Assembly (NCBI GenBank): GCA_016880395.1
Contig: JAEHDN010000189.1
Coordinates: 1 to 9,282, forward strand
DNA length: 9,282 nucleotides
Source of the DNA: Candidatus Eiseniibacteriota bacterium
Lineage (GTDB): Bacteria > Eisenbacteria > RBG-16-71-46 > SZUA-252
Direction of reading: 5' to 3'
The first letter of the stretch is position 1. Each line of letters begins with the position of its first letter. Shown here piece after piece: positions 1 through 7,174 of the stretch. Under the pieces are notes generated by a model. It was not told the DNA's origin. It ran no database searches and saw nothing but the letters and a program-made list of their open reading frames with translations. The translations under genes and the position numbers were made by a program.

Positions 1-1985
1 ACGAGAAAGGCATCGTCCACCGCGATCTGACGCCTGCGAATGTGAAGGTCACGTTCGAGGGCCAGGTGAAGATCCTGGACTTCGGACTGGCCAAGGCGCT
101 CCAGCCGACCACCGACGATTCGCTGACAGAGACCGTGTCCGGTGTCTCGGGGACGGTTCCATATATGGCTCCGGAGCAGATCCGCGGGCTTCCTCCCGAC
201 GCTCGAAGCGACATCCACGCGGTGGGCGCCGTCCTCTACGAGATGGCCTGCGGTCGGCGGGCATTCCCACAGGAGAGCCAGCCCGCCGCGATCGCAGCCA
301 TTCTCGGGGAGACTCCGGCGAAGATCCGAGAGATCCGGCCCGGGTTCTCCCGGGACCTCGAGGAGATCATCCTCCGTTGCCTGGAGAAGGATCCGGAGCG
401 GCGCTATCAGACAGCCCGGGACCTGTCGGAGGACCTGAGGCGGGGGGCCTCCAGGGCCCGGCAGGTAGGGCGTTCGGGCCAGATCCGGGTGCCGCGCGTC
501 CGCGCGGTCGCGACGGCCCTGGTGTCGATCGTGACTCTGGCACTCGTGGCCTTCGCGCTGGACGCCGGTGGTCTGCGAACGCGGTTAGGGGGCGGCGCCT
601 CGAGAGGTGAACGCTCGCTTGCGGTGCTTCCCTTGGCCAACCTGTCCGGCGATCCAGGCCAGGAGTATTTCGCCGACGGGATGACGGACGAGCTGATCAC
701 ACGGCTGGCACAGGTGAGAGCCCTGCGCGTGATCTCACGATCATCCGTCATGGCGTACAAGGGGCACAAGAAACCCCTTCGCCAGATCGCGAAGGAGCTG
801 AGCGTGAACCTCATCCTCGAGGGTTCGGCCGTGCGTTTCGGAGATCGGGTGCGCGTTTCGGCCACGTTGATCGACCCCTTCGGGGAGCGTTCCCTCTGGG
901 CGGAGAGCTATCAGAGGACCTTGAGCGATGTCCTGGCGCTGCAGGGGGAGCTGGCGCGCGCCATCGTGGACAAGATCCAGGTGCGCCTCACTCCGAAAGA
1001 AGAGACCCGGCTGGCCGTCCAGGAACGAGCCGTCGACCCCGAGGCGCTCCACGCGTGCCTGAAGGGCCGGTACTATGCCAATCAGTGGTCAGCCGAGAAC
1101 TTCGGACTCGCGCGGCGGGAGTTCGAGAAGGCGATCCAGATCGATCCAACCTACGCGCCAGCCTACGTCGGTCTGGGCCGTGTCTATTTCGAACTCTCGG
1201 GCAATATCCTTCCGTCGAGCGAAGCGATGGCGCGCGCGCGGGCGGCCATCCAGCGCGCCATCGAGCTCGATCCTCAGCTCGCCTCGGCCTATGCCAGCCT
1301 CGGCTACATCCTGTCCTTTCATGATTGGAACTGGAACGGAGCGGAACGGGCCTGCCTTCGGGCGATCGAGATCAGCCCCGGGGACGCCACCGGCTATCAG
1401 ACCTACGGCGCTCTCCTGACCAGCCTGGGTCGGTTCCAGGAGTCCGAGCGTGCGTTCGCGCGTGCGCGGGCCATCGACCCCCTCTCGGGGGTCATCGCGC
1501 AGATGTCGCTCTGGCCGATCTTCGAGGGCCGGCAGTTCGATCGAGCGGTACAGGCCGCGAGCGATCTCCTCCAGACCGATTCCACCTCCGTGGGCTGCAG
1601 GGCCGTCCTGGCGCAGGGCCTGCTGTTCCGCGGCGATACCCGCCAGGCGATCGAAGAGTTCAAGCTCTGCTGCGCCTTGGAGCCCAAGGTCGCCTTCTTC
1701 CGTGGCTGGCTCGGCTATGCCTACGGTGTCGCGGGGGACCGGGAAGCGGCTCGACGAGAGTTGAGCATGCTGCGGGAATGGAAGGGCTCCTACGTGCAGC
1801 CGTACGTTCTCATCCTCGCCCATCTCGGCGTCGGCGATCGCGACGCGGCGCTCTCGTGGCTGAACAAGGCTCTGGACGCCCGATCTGACGAGCTCTTCTT
1901 CCTCAAGGTCGATCCCGCCATGGATCCGATCCGCGCCGACCCTCGCTTTCAGGCCGTCCTCGCGCGAATGGGCTTCCCGGCCTGA
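1..1985 (+). CDS. Ser/Thr protein kinase with TolB-like and TPR regions (5' end missing)
   Basis: The gene enters from the left edge; the first complete codon is at base 3, and residues are numbered from there (660 residues visible). Residues 6-13 read HRDLTPAN, the kinase catalytic loop with Asp8 and Asn13. DFG is at 26-28 and the activation segment ends in APE at 56-58. The kinase C-lobe runs to about residue 145. A hydrophobic stretch at about 166-187 is a single membrane span, so the kinase should be cytoplasmic and the rest outside the membrane. Residues about 204-325 (SLAVLPLANLSGD, FADGMTDELITRL) resemble the TolB-like/FlgO-type N-terminal domain often found in such kinases. From about 350 to the end are TPR-like helical repeats, with IQIDPTYAPAY and IELDPQLASAY at repeat ends. 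The usual Lys of HRDLKPxN is Thr here. The N-lobe with the P-loop and ATP-binding Lys is outside the window. The substrate is unknown; a signalling role is inferred from the family. Confidence 0.93.
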   Translation, partial: EKGIVHRDLTPANVKVTFEGQVKILDFGLAKALQPTTDDSLTETVSGVSGTVPYMAPEQIRGLPPDARSDIHAVGAVLYEMACGRRAFPQESQPAAIAAILGETPAKIREIRPGFSRDLEEIILRCLEKDPERRYQTARDLSEDLRRGASRARQVGRSGQIRVPRVRAVATALVSIVTLALVAFALDAGGLRTRLGGGASRGERSLAVLPLANLSGDPGQEYFADGMTDELITRLAQVRALRVISRSSVMAYKGHKKPLRQIAKELSVNLILEGSAVRFGDRVRVSATLIDPFGERSLWAESYQRTLSDVLALQGELARAIVDKIQVRLTPKEETRLAVQERAVDPEALHACLKGRYYANQWSAENFGLARREFEKAIQIDPTYAPAYVGLGRVYFELSGNILPSSEAMARARAAIQRAIELDPQLASAYASLGYILSFHDWNWNGAERACLRAIEISPGDATGYQTYGALLTSLGRFQESERAFARARAIDPLSGVIAQMSLWPIFEGRQFDRAVQAASDLLQTDSTSVGCRAVLAQGLLFRGDTRQAIEEFKLCCALEPKVAFFRGWLGYAYGVAGDREAARRELSMLREWKGSYVQPYVLILAHLGVGDRDAALSWLNKALDARSDELFFLKVDPAMDPIRADPRFQAVLARMGFPA

Positions 1986-1999
1986 TCCATCGCCCCAGT

Positions 2000-2026
2000 C
2001 CGCGCGGGGGCTTCCTACGTGCGCGG
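2000..2026 (+). terminator. Possible hairpin after the kinase gene
   Basis: CCGCGC at 2000-2005 can pair with GCGCGG at 2021-2026 around a 15-base loop, 15 bases after the kinase stop codon. There is no T-tract, and the loop is long, so this is only a weak terminator candidate. It lies just upstream of the promoter proposed for the next gene. Confidence 0.2.
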
Positions 2027-2035
2027 CGCCATGAC

Positions 2036-2064
2036 TTGACGCGACCGCGGATCATCCCTACCTT
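2036..2064 (+). promoter_or_regulatory. Candidate sigma70-type promoter of the GlmU-like gene
   Basis: TTGACG at 2036-2041 matches the -35 consensus at five of six bases. After a 17-base spacer comes TACCTT at 2059-2064, which keeps the key T1, A2 and T6 of a -10 element. The predicted transcription start falls at about 2070-2071, on or within the start codon cluster (TTG 2065, ATG 2068, GTG 2071). No Shine-Dalgarno sequence lies before these codons, which fits a leaderless mRNA. This rests on sequence match alone. Confidence 0.4.
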
Positions 2065-2067
2065 TTG

Positions 2068-3372
2068 ATGGTGAATCTCTGCCTGTTCGAGGATCCCGCA
2101 GTCGCGACCTTCGGGCCGCACACGCTCCTCCGGCCCGCGTTCGCGCTCCGCTGCGGCGCGTTCTCCCTCATCGACAAGCTCGTCCGCGCCTTCCCGGAAT
2201 GCCCGCTCGTCCTCCACGTCCGGCCCGACCTGGAAGAGGTCACGCGGCTCCTGTATCCGACCGCCCACGTTGGCGCGCCGCCGGCAGAGGAAACGCTGTT
2301 CGTCAACGCGCGGCTCTGCATGACCGACGACGAGATCCTCCACTTCCTCGCGGCCTCGCCAAGCGAGGCGTCGTACATGGCCGAGGGAACGCTCTTCGCC
2401 GCCAAAGTCCGAGGCGATCGCGTCGCGCACGCGGCGCGGTACCTGCGTGAGGGCAACCCGGAACGGGCGTTCGAGGACCTTCGCTACCCGGCCGAGGTGA
2501 ACGCGTTCCTCGCGCGCTCGGCCGCCGACCTGATCCGGTGGAGCCCCAGGCAGATCGTCCAGGACTTCCGCCACGCCTTCCAGGCCGGGACGGTCCGAGG
2601 AACGATCGAGCCGGGCGTGCACGTCACGCAGCCCGAGGCGGTCCACGTCGCGCGAGGGGCGCGCGTCCAGGCCGGGGCCGTGCTGAACGCCGAGGGCGGT
2701 CCGATCCTGATCCAGGAGAACGCCAAGGTCGAGCCGCTCGCCTACATCGAGGGACCCGCGGTCGTCGGCGAGGGATCGCTCATCCGATCGGGCGCGAAGA
2801 TCCGCGGTGGCACGTCGATCGGCCCGGTCTGCAAGGTGGGGGGCGAGGTCGAAGCGTCCGTCTTCCAAGGGTATTCGAACAAGCAACACGACGGGTTCCT
2901 GGGGCACTCGTTCGTGGGGGAATGGGTGAACCTGGGAGCCAACACCAACAACAGCGACCTCAAGAACAACTACGGCGAGGTCCGCTTCTACCGGTCGGCC
3001 CGCGCGTACGCGGACGGGAGCGGCGAGGGCTCCGGGCAGATGCTCCTCGGCGCGGTCATCGGCGACTTCACGAAGACCGGCATCAGCACGTCGCTGCCGA
3101 CCGGGTGCGTGCTCGGGGTCGGCTGCAACCTCTACGGGACGGAACTCTGGCCCGCGTACGTCCCGGCGTTCGTCTGGGGTTCGCCGTCCTCGCTCACCGA
3201 GCACCGCATCGACGCCATGCTCGACACCGCGGCGCGCGCCATGGAGCGCCGGAAGGTGGAGCTCAGGGTCGAGCTGGATTCCCGCATCCGCCAGGCGTTC
3301 GACGACACCGCGGAGGAGCGCCGCCTCTATCTGGGTCCCAAGGTCGGGGCCGCGCCGGGGAAGCGCGCGTGA
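2068..3372 (+). CDS. Alternative GlmU-like sugar nucleotidyltransferase with left-handed beta-helix
   Basis: The 434-residue product resembles the alternative bacterial GlmU family (putative sugar nucleotidyltransferase plus acyltransferase, well represented in Bacteroidota). The N-terminus carries the family pattern LFED...LLRP..ALRCG (residues 6-30) in place of the classical GxGTRM loop. From about residue 180 come hexapeptide-type repeats of a left-handed beta-helix (GARVQAGAVL, VVGEGSLIRSGAKIRGG). The most diagnostic stretch is near 270-305, with YSNKQHDGFLGHSF and NTNNSDLKNNYGE. By family it would be cytoplasmic and make an activated, acetylated amino sugar such as UDP-GlcNAc for the envelope; the exact substrate cannot be read here. 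ATG 2068 is annotated; GTG 2071 is equally plausible if the mRNA is leaderless, and TTG 2065 is less likely. No Shine-Dalgarno sequence precedes any of them. The stop codon overlaps the next start. Confidence 0.88.
   Translation: MVNLCLFEDPAVATFGPHTLLRPAFALRCGAFSLIDKLVRAFPECPLVLHVRPDLEEVTRLLYPTAHVGAPPAEETLFVNARLCMTDDEILHFLAASPSEASYMAEGTLFAAKVRGDRVAHAARYLREGNPERAFEDLRYPAEVNAFLARSAADLIRWSPRQIVQDFRHAFQAGTVRGTIEPGVHVTQPEAVHVARGARVQAGAVLNAEGGPILIQENAKVEPLAYIEGPAVVGEGSLIRSGAKIRGGTSIGPVCKVGGEVEASVFQGYSNKQHDGFLGHSFVGEWVNLGANTNNSDLKNNYGEVRFYRSARAYADGSGEGSGQMLLGAVIGDFTKTGISTSLPTGCVLGVGCNLYGTELWPAYVPAFVWGSPSSLTEHRIDAMLDTAARAMERRKVELRVELDSRIRQAFDDTAEERRLYLGPKVGAAPGKRA
3357..3363 (+). promoter_or_regulatory. 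Ribosome binding site that sets the rhomboid start
   Basis: GGGGAAG ends five bases before the GTG at 3369. The rhomboid reading frame stays open far upstream (to about 2538) inside the previous gene, so this site, together with the GTGA overlap and the family-typical start, decides the start codon. Confidence 0.5.
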
Positions 3373-4127
3373 GCTGGCGGGAGCCCCGTCCCATCGTCTT
3401 CGGCGGACCCCTCGCCCCGGGCGTGCGGACGCTCGTCTTCGTCACGATCGGGGTCTACCTCTTCCAGCTCCTGGCCGGCTTCCTCGCGCAGGTGAGGCTC
3501 GAGCGGATCTTCGGACTCGTGCCGTACGATGTGGTCCACCACCTCTTCCTGTGGCAGATGGGGACGTACCTCTTCCTGCACGGCGGCTTCCTCCACATCC
3601 TCTTCAACATGCTCGGGCTCTGGATGTTCGGGAGCGAGCTCGAGTGGCTCTGGGGAACGCAGCGGTTCGTGCGGTTCTACTTCATCACCGGAGTGGGTGC
3701 CGCGCTCTGCTCGGTGCTCGTCACGCCGAACAGCACGATCCCGATCATCGGCGCCTCCGGCGCCATCTACGGGATCCTGGCCGCCTACGGCATACTCTTC
3801 CCGGACCGCACGCTGCTCCTCTATTTCGTCATTCCGATCAAGGCGAAGTACTTCGTCCTGATCCTGGGCGCGCTCGCCTTCTGGGCCACGCTCACCTCGA
3901 CCGGCGGCGGCGTCGCGAACGTGGCGCACCTCGGAGGACTGCTCTTCGGCTGGCTCTACATGCGGCGGTCGATGGGAGGGAGGGCGGGCTCGGGGCCAGG
4001 CGCCTCGTTCCGGTGGCGCAATCCGATCCGCGAATGGCGCGACCGTCAGCGCCGGAACCGGCTTCGGAAGAAGTTCAAGGTCTACTACCGGAACACCCGC
4101 GGCGAGGACGACGCCGGGGACGAGTAG
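3369..4127 (+). CDS. Rhomboid family intramembrane serine protease
   Basis: The 252-residue membrane protein has the rhomboid hallmarks. HGGFLHILFN (71-80) supplies the conserved His and the oxyanion Asn80. GASGAIYG (128-135) holds the catalytic Ser130. AHLGG (186-190) holds the catalytic His187. About six hydrophobic segments start at residue 20, matching the bacterial six-span core, followed by a very basic cytoplasmic tail (about 205-252, RQRRNRLRKKF). The enzyme cleaves membrane-spanning substrates within the bilayer; its substrate is unknown. GTG 3369 overlaps the upstream stop codon (GTGA), which suggests translational coupling and one mRNA with the GlmU-like gene. The stop codon lies three bases from that of the convergent korB, leaving no room for a terminator between them. 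It lacks features that would mark it as a rhombosortase. Confidence 0.93.
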   Translation: MSWREPRPIVFGGPLAPGVRTLVFVTIGVYLFQLLAGFLAQVRLERIFGLVPYDVVHHLFLWQMGTYLFLHGGFLHILFNMLGLWMFGSELEWLWGTQRFVRFYFITGVGAALCSVLVTPNSTIPIIGASGAIYGILAAYGILFPDRTLLLYFVIPIKAKYFVLILGALAFWATLTSTGGGVANVAHLGGLLFGWLYMRRSMGGRAGSGPGASFRWRNPIREWRDRQRRNRLRKKFKVYYRNTRGEDDAGDE

Positions 4128-4130
4128 AGG

Positions 4131-5177
4131 TTACCCTCCGCCCGTCATCAAGCCTGCCATGATCTTCTCCAGCACCTCGCGGGGCGGGCGGACGCGCTCG
4201 AGCGGGAGCGACGAGAGCGGCTCGTCGATGAGCTCGAGATCCTGGTCGAGGGACATCTTGCCGGCCGACTGGTAGAGGAGCCCCGTCGCCAGACGGTTCT
4301 CCACGCGCCCCCGCTCGATCACCGCGATCGCGCGCATGCGGTCCGTCGGATCGTAGTCCTCCTCCAGCTTCCTGAGCACGATCCGCGACCCGTCGTGCAT
4401 TGTCACCTCGCGCGTCTCGCCCGGAGCGTAGTCGACCTCGATGTTCTCGAAGTGCGGGATGAAGGTCACCTCGTGGAGCGGCGCGTCGTGCTCCTTCATG
4501 CTGGTGTAGCTCTTGGTCGATCCCTCGTGGTTGTTGAAGGTCACGCAGGGGCTGATCACGTCGAGAACCGAGGTGCCACGGTGGGAGAATGCCGCCTTGA
4601 GGAGCGGCCGGAGCTGTTTCGGATCGCCCGAGAACGAGCGCGCCACGAACCCGCAGCCGAGCTGGATCGCCATCTCGCAGAGGTCGATCGGCATCATCTC
4701 GTTCACCTGGCCCGACTTCGCGCGCGTGCCCACGTCCGCGGTGGCGGAGAACTGCCCCTTCGTGAGCCCGTACACGCCGTTGTTCTCGATGATGTAGACG
4801 ACGGGCACGTTCCGCCGCACGAGGTGGCAGAACTGACCGAGCCCGATCGAGGCGCTGTCGCCGTCGCCGGAGACGCCCATCAGGACCAGGCTGCGATTCG
4901 CGAGGTGGACGCCGGTCGCGACCGAGGGCATCCGGCCATGCACCGCATTGAACGAGTGCGAGCGACCGAGGAAGTAGGCCGGAGTCTTGCTCGAGCAGCC
5001 GATGCCCGAGAGCTTGGCCACCCGGTACTGCTCGAGTCCGAGCTCGAACGCGGCCTGGATGATGCTTCCCGTGATGGCATCATGACCGCAGCCGGGGCAG
5101 AGCGTGGACTTCGAGCCCTTGTAGTCGGCCGCGGTCAGGCCGATCCGGTTCACGTTGGGGTTCGGTGTGGTGCTCAT
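4131..5177 (-). CDS. korB: 2-oxoacid:ferredoxin oxidoreductase, beta subunit
   Basis: This 348-residue subunit binds thiamine diphosphate and a [4Fe-4S] cluster. Cys27 and Cys30 (CPGCGH), Cys61 (GIGCSSK) and Cys211 (SPCVTF) have the spacing of the four cluster ligands in two-subunit archaeal-type enzymes. GDGDS (104-108) followed by ENN (131-133) is the Mg-ThDP motif. VYGLTKGQ (135-142) is the loop that helps choose the 2-oxoacid; GLTKGQ fits broad or 2-oxoglutarate-type enzymes better than strict pyruvate ones. With KorA it converts 2-oxoglutarate (or a related 2-oxoacid) and CoA to the acyl-CoA and CO2, reducing ferredoxin, in place of or beside the NAD-linked dehydrogenase complex, or in reverse. 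ATG 5177 overlaps the korA stop codon by ATGA and has an excellent Shine-Dalgarno sequence. Substrate choice is inferred. Confidence 0.95.
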   Translation of the reverse strand: MSTTPNPNVNRIGLTAADYKGSKSTLCPGCGHDAITGSIIQAAFELGLEQYRVAKLSGIGCSSKTPAYFLGRSHSFNAVHGRMPSVATGVHLANRSLVLMGVSGDGDSASIGLGQFCHLVRRNVPVVYIIENNGVYGLTKGQFSATADVGTRAKSGQVNEMMPIDLCEMAIQLGCGFVARSFSGDPKQLRPLLKAAFSHRGTSVLDVISPCVTFNNHEGSTKSYTSMKEHDAPLHEVTFIPHFENIEVDYAPGETREVTMHDGSRIVLRKLEEDYDPTDRMRAIAVIERGRVENRLATGLLYQSAGKMSLDQDLELIDEPLSSLPLERVRPPREVLEKIMAGLMTGGG

Positions 5178-6973
5178 CGGGTGGTCACCTCCGCGCGCTC
5201 GGACGTCCGGATGCCGGAGAGAACGCTCTCCGCGTCGATCGGGAGTCCGTCATAGTGAAGGACCGAGCGGATGCGTCCGGCCAGCTCCGGGTACTCCATC
5301 CGGAGGAGCGAGGCCATCTGCGCGTCGCGGTTCTGCTCGACCACGTAGACCCGCTCGTGCCCCCGCAGGAAGCGCTCGACCTCCTCCGGGAACGGGTAGG
5401 CGCGGAGGAGGAGATAGGACGAGGTGAGCCCGTCCGCGCGGAGCCGATCCCGCGTCTCGGCCATCGCGTGGTGCGTCGAACCGTACGCGACGAGGCCGAT
5501 CCCAGCGCCGGGCACGGCCTCGACGAGCGGGGCCGGCACGAGCGTCTTCGCCGTCTCGAACTTGCGCGCCAGGCGGTCCATCACGCGGGGATACGCCTCC
5601 GCGCTCTCCGTGTACCTCGCCTGCTCATCGTGCCCGGAGCCGCGCGTGAAGTAGGCGGCGAGCGGGTGGTTCGTGCCGGGGACCGTGCGATAGGGTATCG
5701 CGTCCCCGTCCACGTCGCGGTAGCGCTCGAACGTTCCGATGCGCGCGAGGTCCTCGGCGCTCAGCACCTTGCCGCGGTCCCATGGCTCGTCGGGGTAGCG
5801 GAAAGGCTCGGACATCCACGTGTTCATCGCGATGTCGAGATCGGACATGACGAAGATGGGCGTCTGGAGCCGCTCGGCGAGGTCGAAGGCGCGCATGCCG
5901 TACTCGTAGCAGTCCTGGACCGTCGCGGGGAAAAGCATCACGTGCTTCGTGTCGCCGTGCGAGAGGAACGCGACGGAGAGCAGATCCGCCTGCGAGGTGC
6001 GGGTCGGAAGTCCGGTGCTGGGGCCGATCCGCTGGATGTCCCAGATCACCGCGGGAATCTCAGCGTAGTACGCGTAGCCCGTGAACTCGGTCATGAGCGA
6101 GAGGCCAGGTCCCGAGGTCGCGGTCATCGCGCGCGCGCCGGCCCAGGACGCCCCGAGCACCATGCCGATCGCCGAGATCTCGTCCTCGGCTTGGATGACG
6201 GCGTACGTCGCCTTGCCGGTCGCGCGATCGCGGCGGTGGCGCGCGAGGAGACCCTCGAGCTGCTCCGCCAGGCTCGACGATGGCGTGATCGGATACCAGG
6301 AGAGGAACGTGACCCCGCCGAAGAGCGCGCCGAGGGCGGCGGCATGATTGCCGTCGATCAGGATCCTCCCGGACGTGCGGTCCATGCGGCGGGCCTGGAA
6401 GGGCGTCCGCTTCATGTGGTCCTCGGCGTACTTGTATCCCACGTGGACCGCGGCGCGGTTCATCTCGAGCGCCTTCGGCTTCCGGCCGAGCTGGCCTGTG
6501 AGCGCGCGGTCCACCTCGTCCGGGTCGATGCCCAGGAGCCAGCTCACGACGCCCACGTAGATCATGTTCACGACCAGCTTCCGCAGCTTCGCGTCGGCCA
6601 CCAGCGGCTCGATGAGCTTCGTGAACGGCACCTTGTAGAGCGTGCGGTCCGGGGTGACGGCGGGCATCGGGAGCCCGTCGCCCACCACGAGCACGCTCCC
6701 CGGCTCCATGGCCGCGATGTCGGAGACCGAGGTCTCCGGGTTCATGGCGACGAGGAGGTCGTAGCGCTTGTGCCGCGCGACGTAGCCCTGGTCGTTCGCC
6801 CGGATCGTGAACCAGGTCGGCAGTCCGGCGATGTTCGAGGGGAAGAGGTTCTTCCCGGAGACGGGGATGCCCATCTGGAAGAGAGCGCGCAAGAGCGTCG
6901 TGTTCGCCGTCTGGCTTCCCGAGCCGTTGACGGTCGCGACGTGGATCGTGAATCGGTTGTCCGTGGCTGACAA
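5174..6973 (-). CDS. korA: 2-oxoacid:ferredoxin oxidoreductase, fused gamma-alpha subunit
   Basis: The 599-residue product joins the gamma domain (about 8-190, beginning FTIHVATVNGSGSQTAN) to the alpha domain (about 200-599). YPITPSSSL at 227-235 is the conserved substrate-contact motif. IQAEDEISAIGMVLGAS and TATSGPGLSLMTEF are typical of the alpha core, and QRIGPSTGLPTRTSQADL follows. It pairs with KorB, whose start overlaps this stop codon by four bases. Three starts are possible: TTG 7051, ATG 7024 and TTG 6973. I chose 6973 because AGGA lies six bases before it, because homology begins only a few residues later, and because a candidate promoter covers the two upstream codons. Ferredoxin must be separate, since no ferredoxin domain is fused; a candidate lies at 8313. 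The 2-oxoglutarate preference is inferred from the family. Confidence 0.93.
   Translation of the reverse strand: MSATDNRFTIHVATVNGSGSQTANTTLLRALFQMGIPVSGKNLFPSNIAGLPTWFTIRANDQGYVARHKRYDLLVAMNPETSVSDIAAMEPGSVLVVGDGLPMPAVTPDRTLYKVPFTKLIEPLVADAKLRKLVVNMIYVGVVSWLLGIDPDEVDRALTGQLGRKPKALEMNRAAVHVGYKYAEDHMKRTPFQARRMDRTSGRILIDGNHAAALGALFGGVTFLSWYPITPSSSLAEQLEGLLARHRRDRATGKATYAVIQAEDEISAIGMVLGASWAGARAMTATSGPGLSLMTEFTGYAYYAEIPAVIWDIQRIGPSTGLPTRTSQADLLSVAFLSHGDTKHVMLFPATVQDCYEYGMRAFDLAERLQTPIFVMSDLDIAMNTWMSEPFRYPDEPWDRGKVLSAEDLARIGTFERYRDVDGDAIPYRTVPGTNHPLAAYFTRGSGHDEQARYTESAEAYPRVMDRLARKFETAKTLVPAPLVEAVPGAGIGLVAYGSTHHAMAETRDRLRADGLTSSYLLLRAYPFPEEVERFLRGHERVYVVEQNRDAQMASLLRMEYPELAGRIRSVLHYDGLPIDAESVLSGIRTSERAEVTTR
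5185..5192 (-). promoter_or_regulatory. Strong Shine-Dalgarno site of korB
   Basis: On the - strand GGAGGTGA lies seven bases before ATG 5177, inside the end of korA. It is close to the full anti-Shine-Dalgarno complement, which fixes the korB start and shows that this organism uses Shine-Dalgarno initiation within operons. Confidence 0.8.
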
Positions 6974-6979
6974 AGCGTG

Positions 6980-6983
6980 TCCT
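6980..6983 (-). promoter_or_regulatory. Shine-Dalgarno site supporting the TTG start of korA
   Basis: AGGA on the - strand is six bases before TTG 6973. The alternative ATG at 7024 has only a poor GGGA three bases upstream. This supports the shorter korA product but does not prove it. Confidence 0.4.
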
Positions 6984-7022
6984 GGTTCGAGGGTATGTTG
7001 GCCGGCACGCGCCGGAACCGCC

Positions 7023-7051
7023 ATGGTCCCATTTCGAATCGGACGGGTCAA
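7023..7051 (-). promoter_or_regulatory. Candidate promoter of korAB
   Basis: On the - strand TTGACC at 7051-7046 is followed after 17 bases by GACCAT at 7028-7023, which keeps only A2 and T6 of the -10 consensus. The predicted transcript would begin near 7016 and have a leader of about 43 bases before TTG 6973. The -35 half is good and the -10 half weak. Confidence 0.28.
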
Positions 7052-7064
7052 GACCGCTCCACCC

Positions 7065-7074
7065 GGACCGGTCC
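7065..7074. repeat. Perfect 10-base palindrome between divergent promoters
   Basis: GGACCGGTCC is a perfect dyad in the roughly 200-base region between korA and nadA, about 14 bases upstream of the korA -35 candidate and 65 bases upstream of that of nadA. It could be an operator for a dimeric regulator, but short GC-rich palindromes also arise by chance. It matches no NAD-metabolism regulator site that I recognise. Confidence 0.25.
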
Positions 7075-7105
7075 TCCAACTCTATTTGGACGTGCGAGAT
7101 GCGGG

Positions 7106-7128
7106 TTCGATTCGGGTTTCGAGCTTCG
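7106..7128. repeat. Cluster of four TTCG motifs upstream of the nadA promoter
   Basis: TTCG occurs at 7106, 7111, 7118 and 7125 (steps of 5, 7 and 7 bases), ending 10 bases before the nadA -35 candidate. The two halves read TTCGATTCGG and TTCGAGCTTCGG. It may be a binding site or simple low-complexity drift. Apart from the elements listed, I see nothing else in 6974-7174. Confidence 0.2.
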
Positions 7129-7138
7129 GTTCTTTCCC

Positions 7139-7167
7139 TTGACCGGGCCCCGGCGTGCATCAAAAAT
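7139..7167 (+). promoter_or_regulatory. Candidate sigma70-type promoter of nadA
   Basis: TTGACC at 7139-7144, a 17-base spacer, then AAAAAT at 7162-7167, which matches four of six bases of TATAAT including A2 and T6. The predicted transcription start at about 7174 coincides with ATG 7175, and no Shine-Dalgarno sequence is present, so the mRNA may be leaderless. ATG 7166 would then lie inside the -10 element and could not be used from this promoter. Confidence 0.42.
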
Positions 7168-7174
7168 GACAGCC

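Noticed and set aside
1903..3204. A 433-codon open frame on the - strand opposite the GlmU-like gene
   Set aside because: It is an Arg/Asp/Glu-rich shadow without motifs that crosses a gene boundary, while the + strand frame encodes recognisable beta-helix repeats.
2538..3368. A long upstream extension of the rhomboid frame
   Set aside because: The frame is open by chance inside the GlmU-like gene and is Arg/Gly-rich. Rhomboid-like sequence begins only after GTG 3369, which has its own ribosome site.
2068..3372. A fully undescribed enzyme because the N-terminus lacks the GxGTRM loop
   Set aside because: The LFED/RPAFALRCG start and the HDGFLGHSF...NNSDLKNNYG segment fit the known alternative GlmU family, which lacks the classical loop.
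3327..3929. A 200-codon - strand frame rich in Glu opposite the rhomboid
   Set aside because: It is an antisense shadow of hydrophobic transmembrane codons with no independent motif or start signal.
6919..6935. TTGACG on the + strand as another promoter -35
   Set aside because: It lies inside korA and no gene start follows on the + strand at a fitting distance.
5165..6970. A 601-codon open frame on the + strand opposite korA
   Set aside because: It is the antisense of korA. Its composition is dominated by Arg, Val, His, Glu and Gly as expected from reversed GC-rich codons, with no domain. korA has strong family motifs throughout.
6977..7165. An upstream extension of the nadA frame
   Set aside because: It covers the divergent control region and encodes nothing like NadA; homology starts after ATG 7175.
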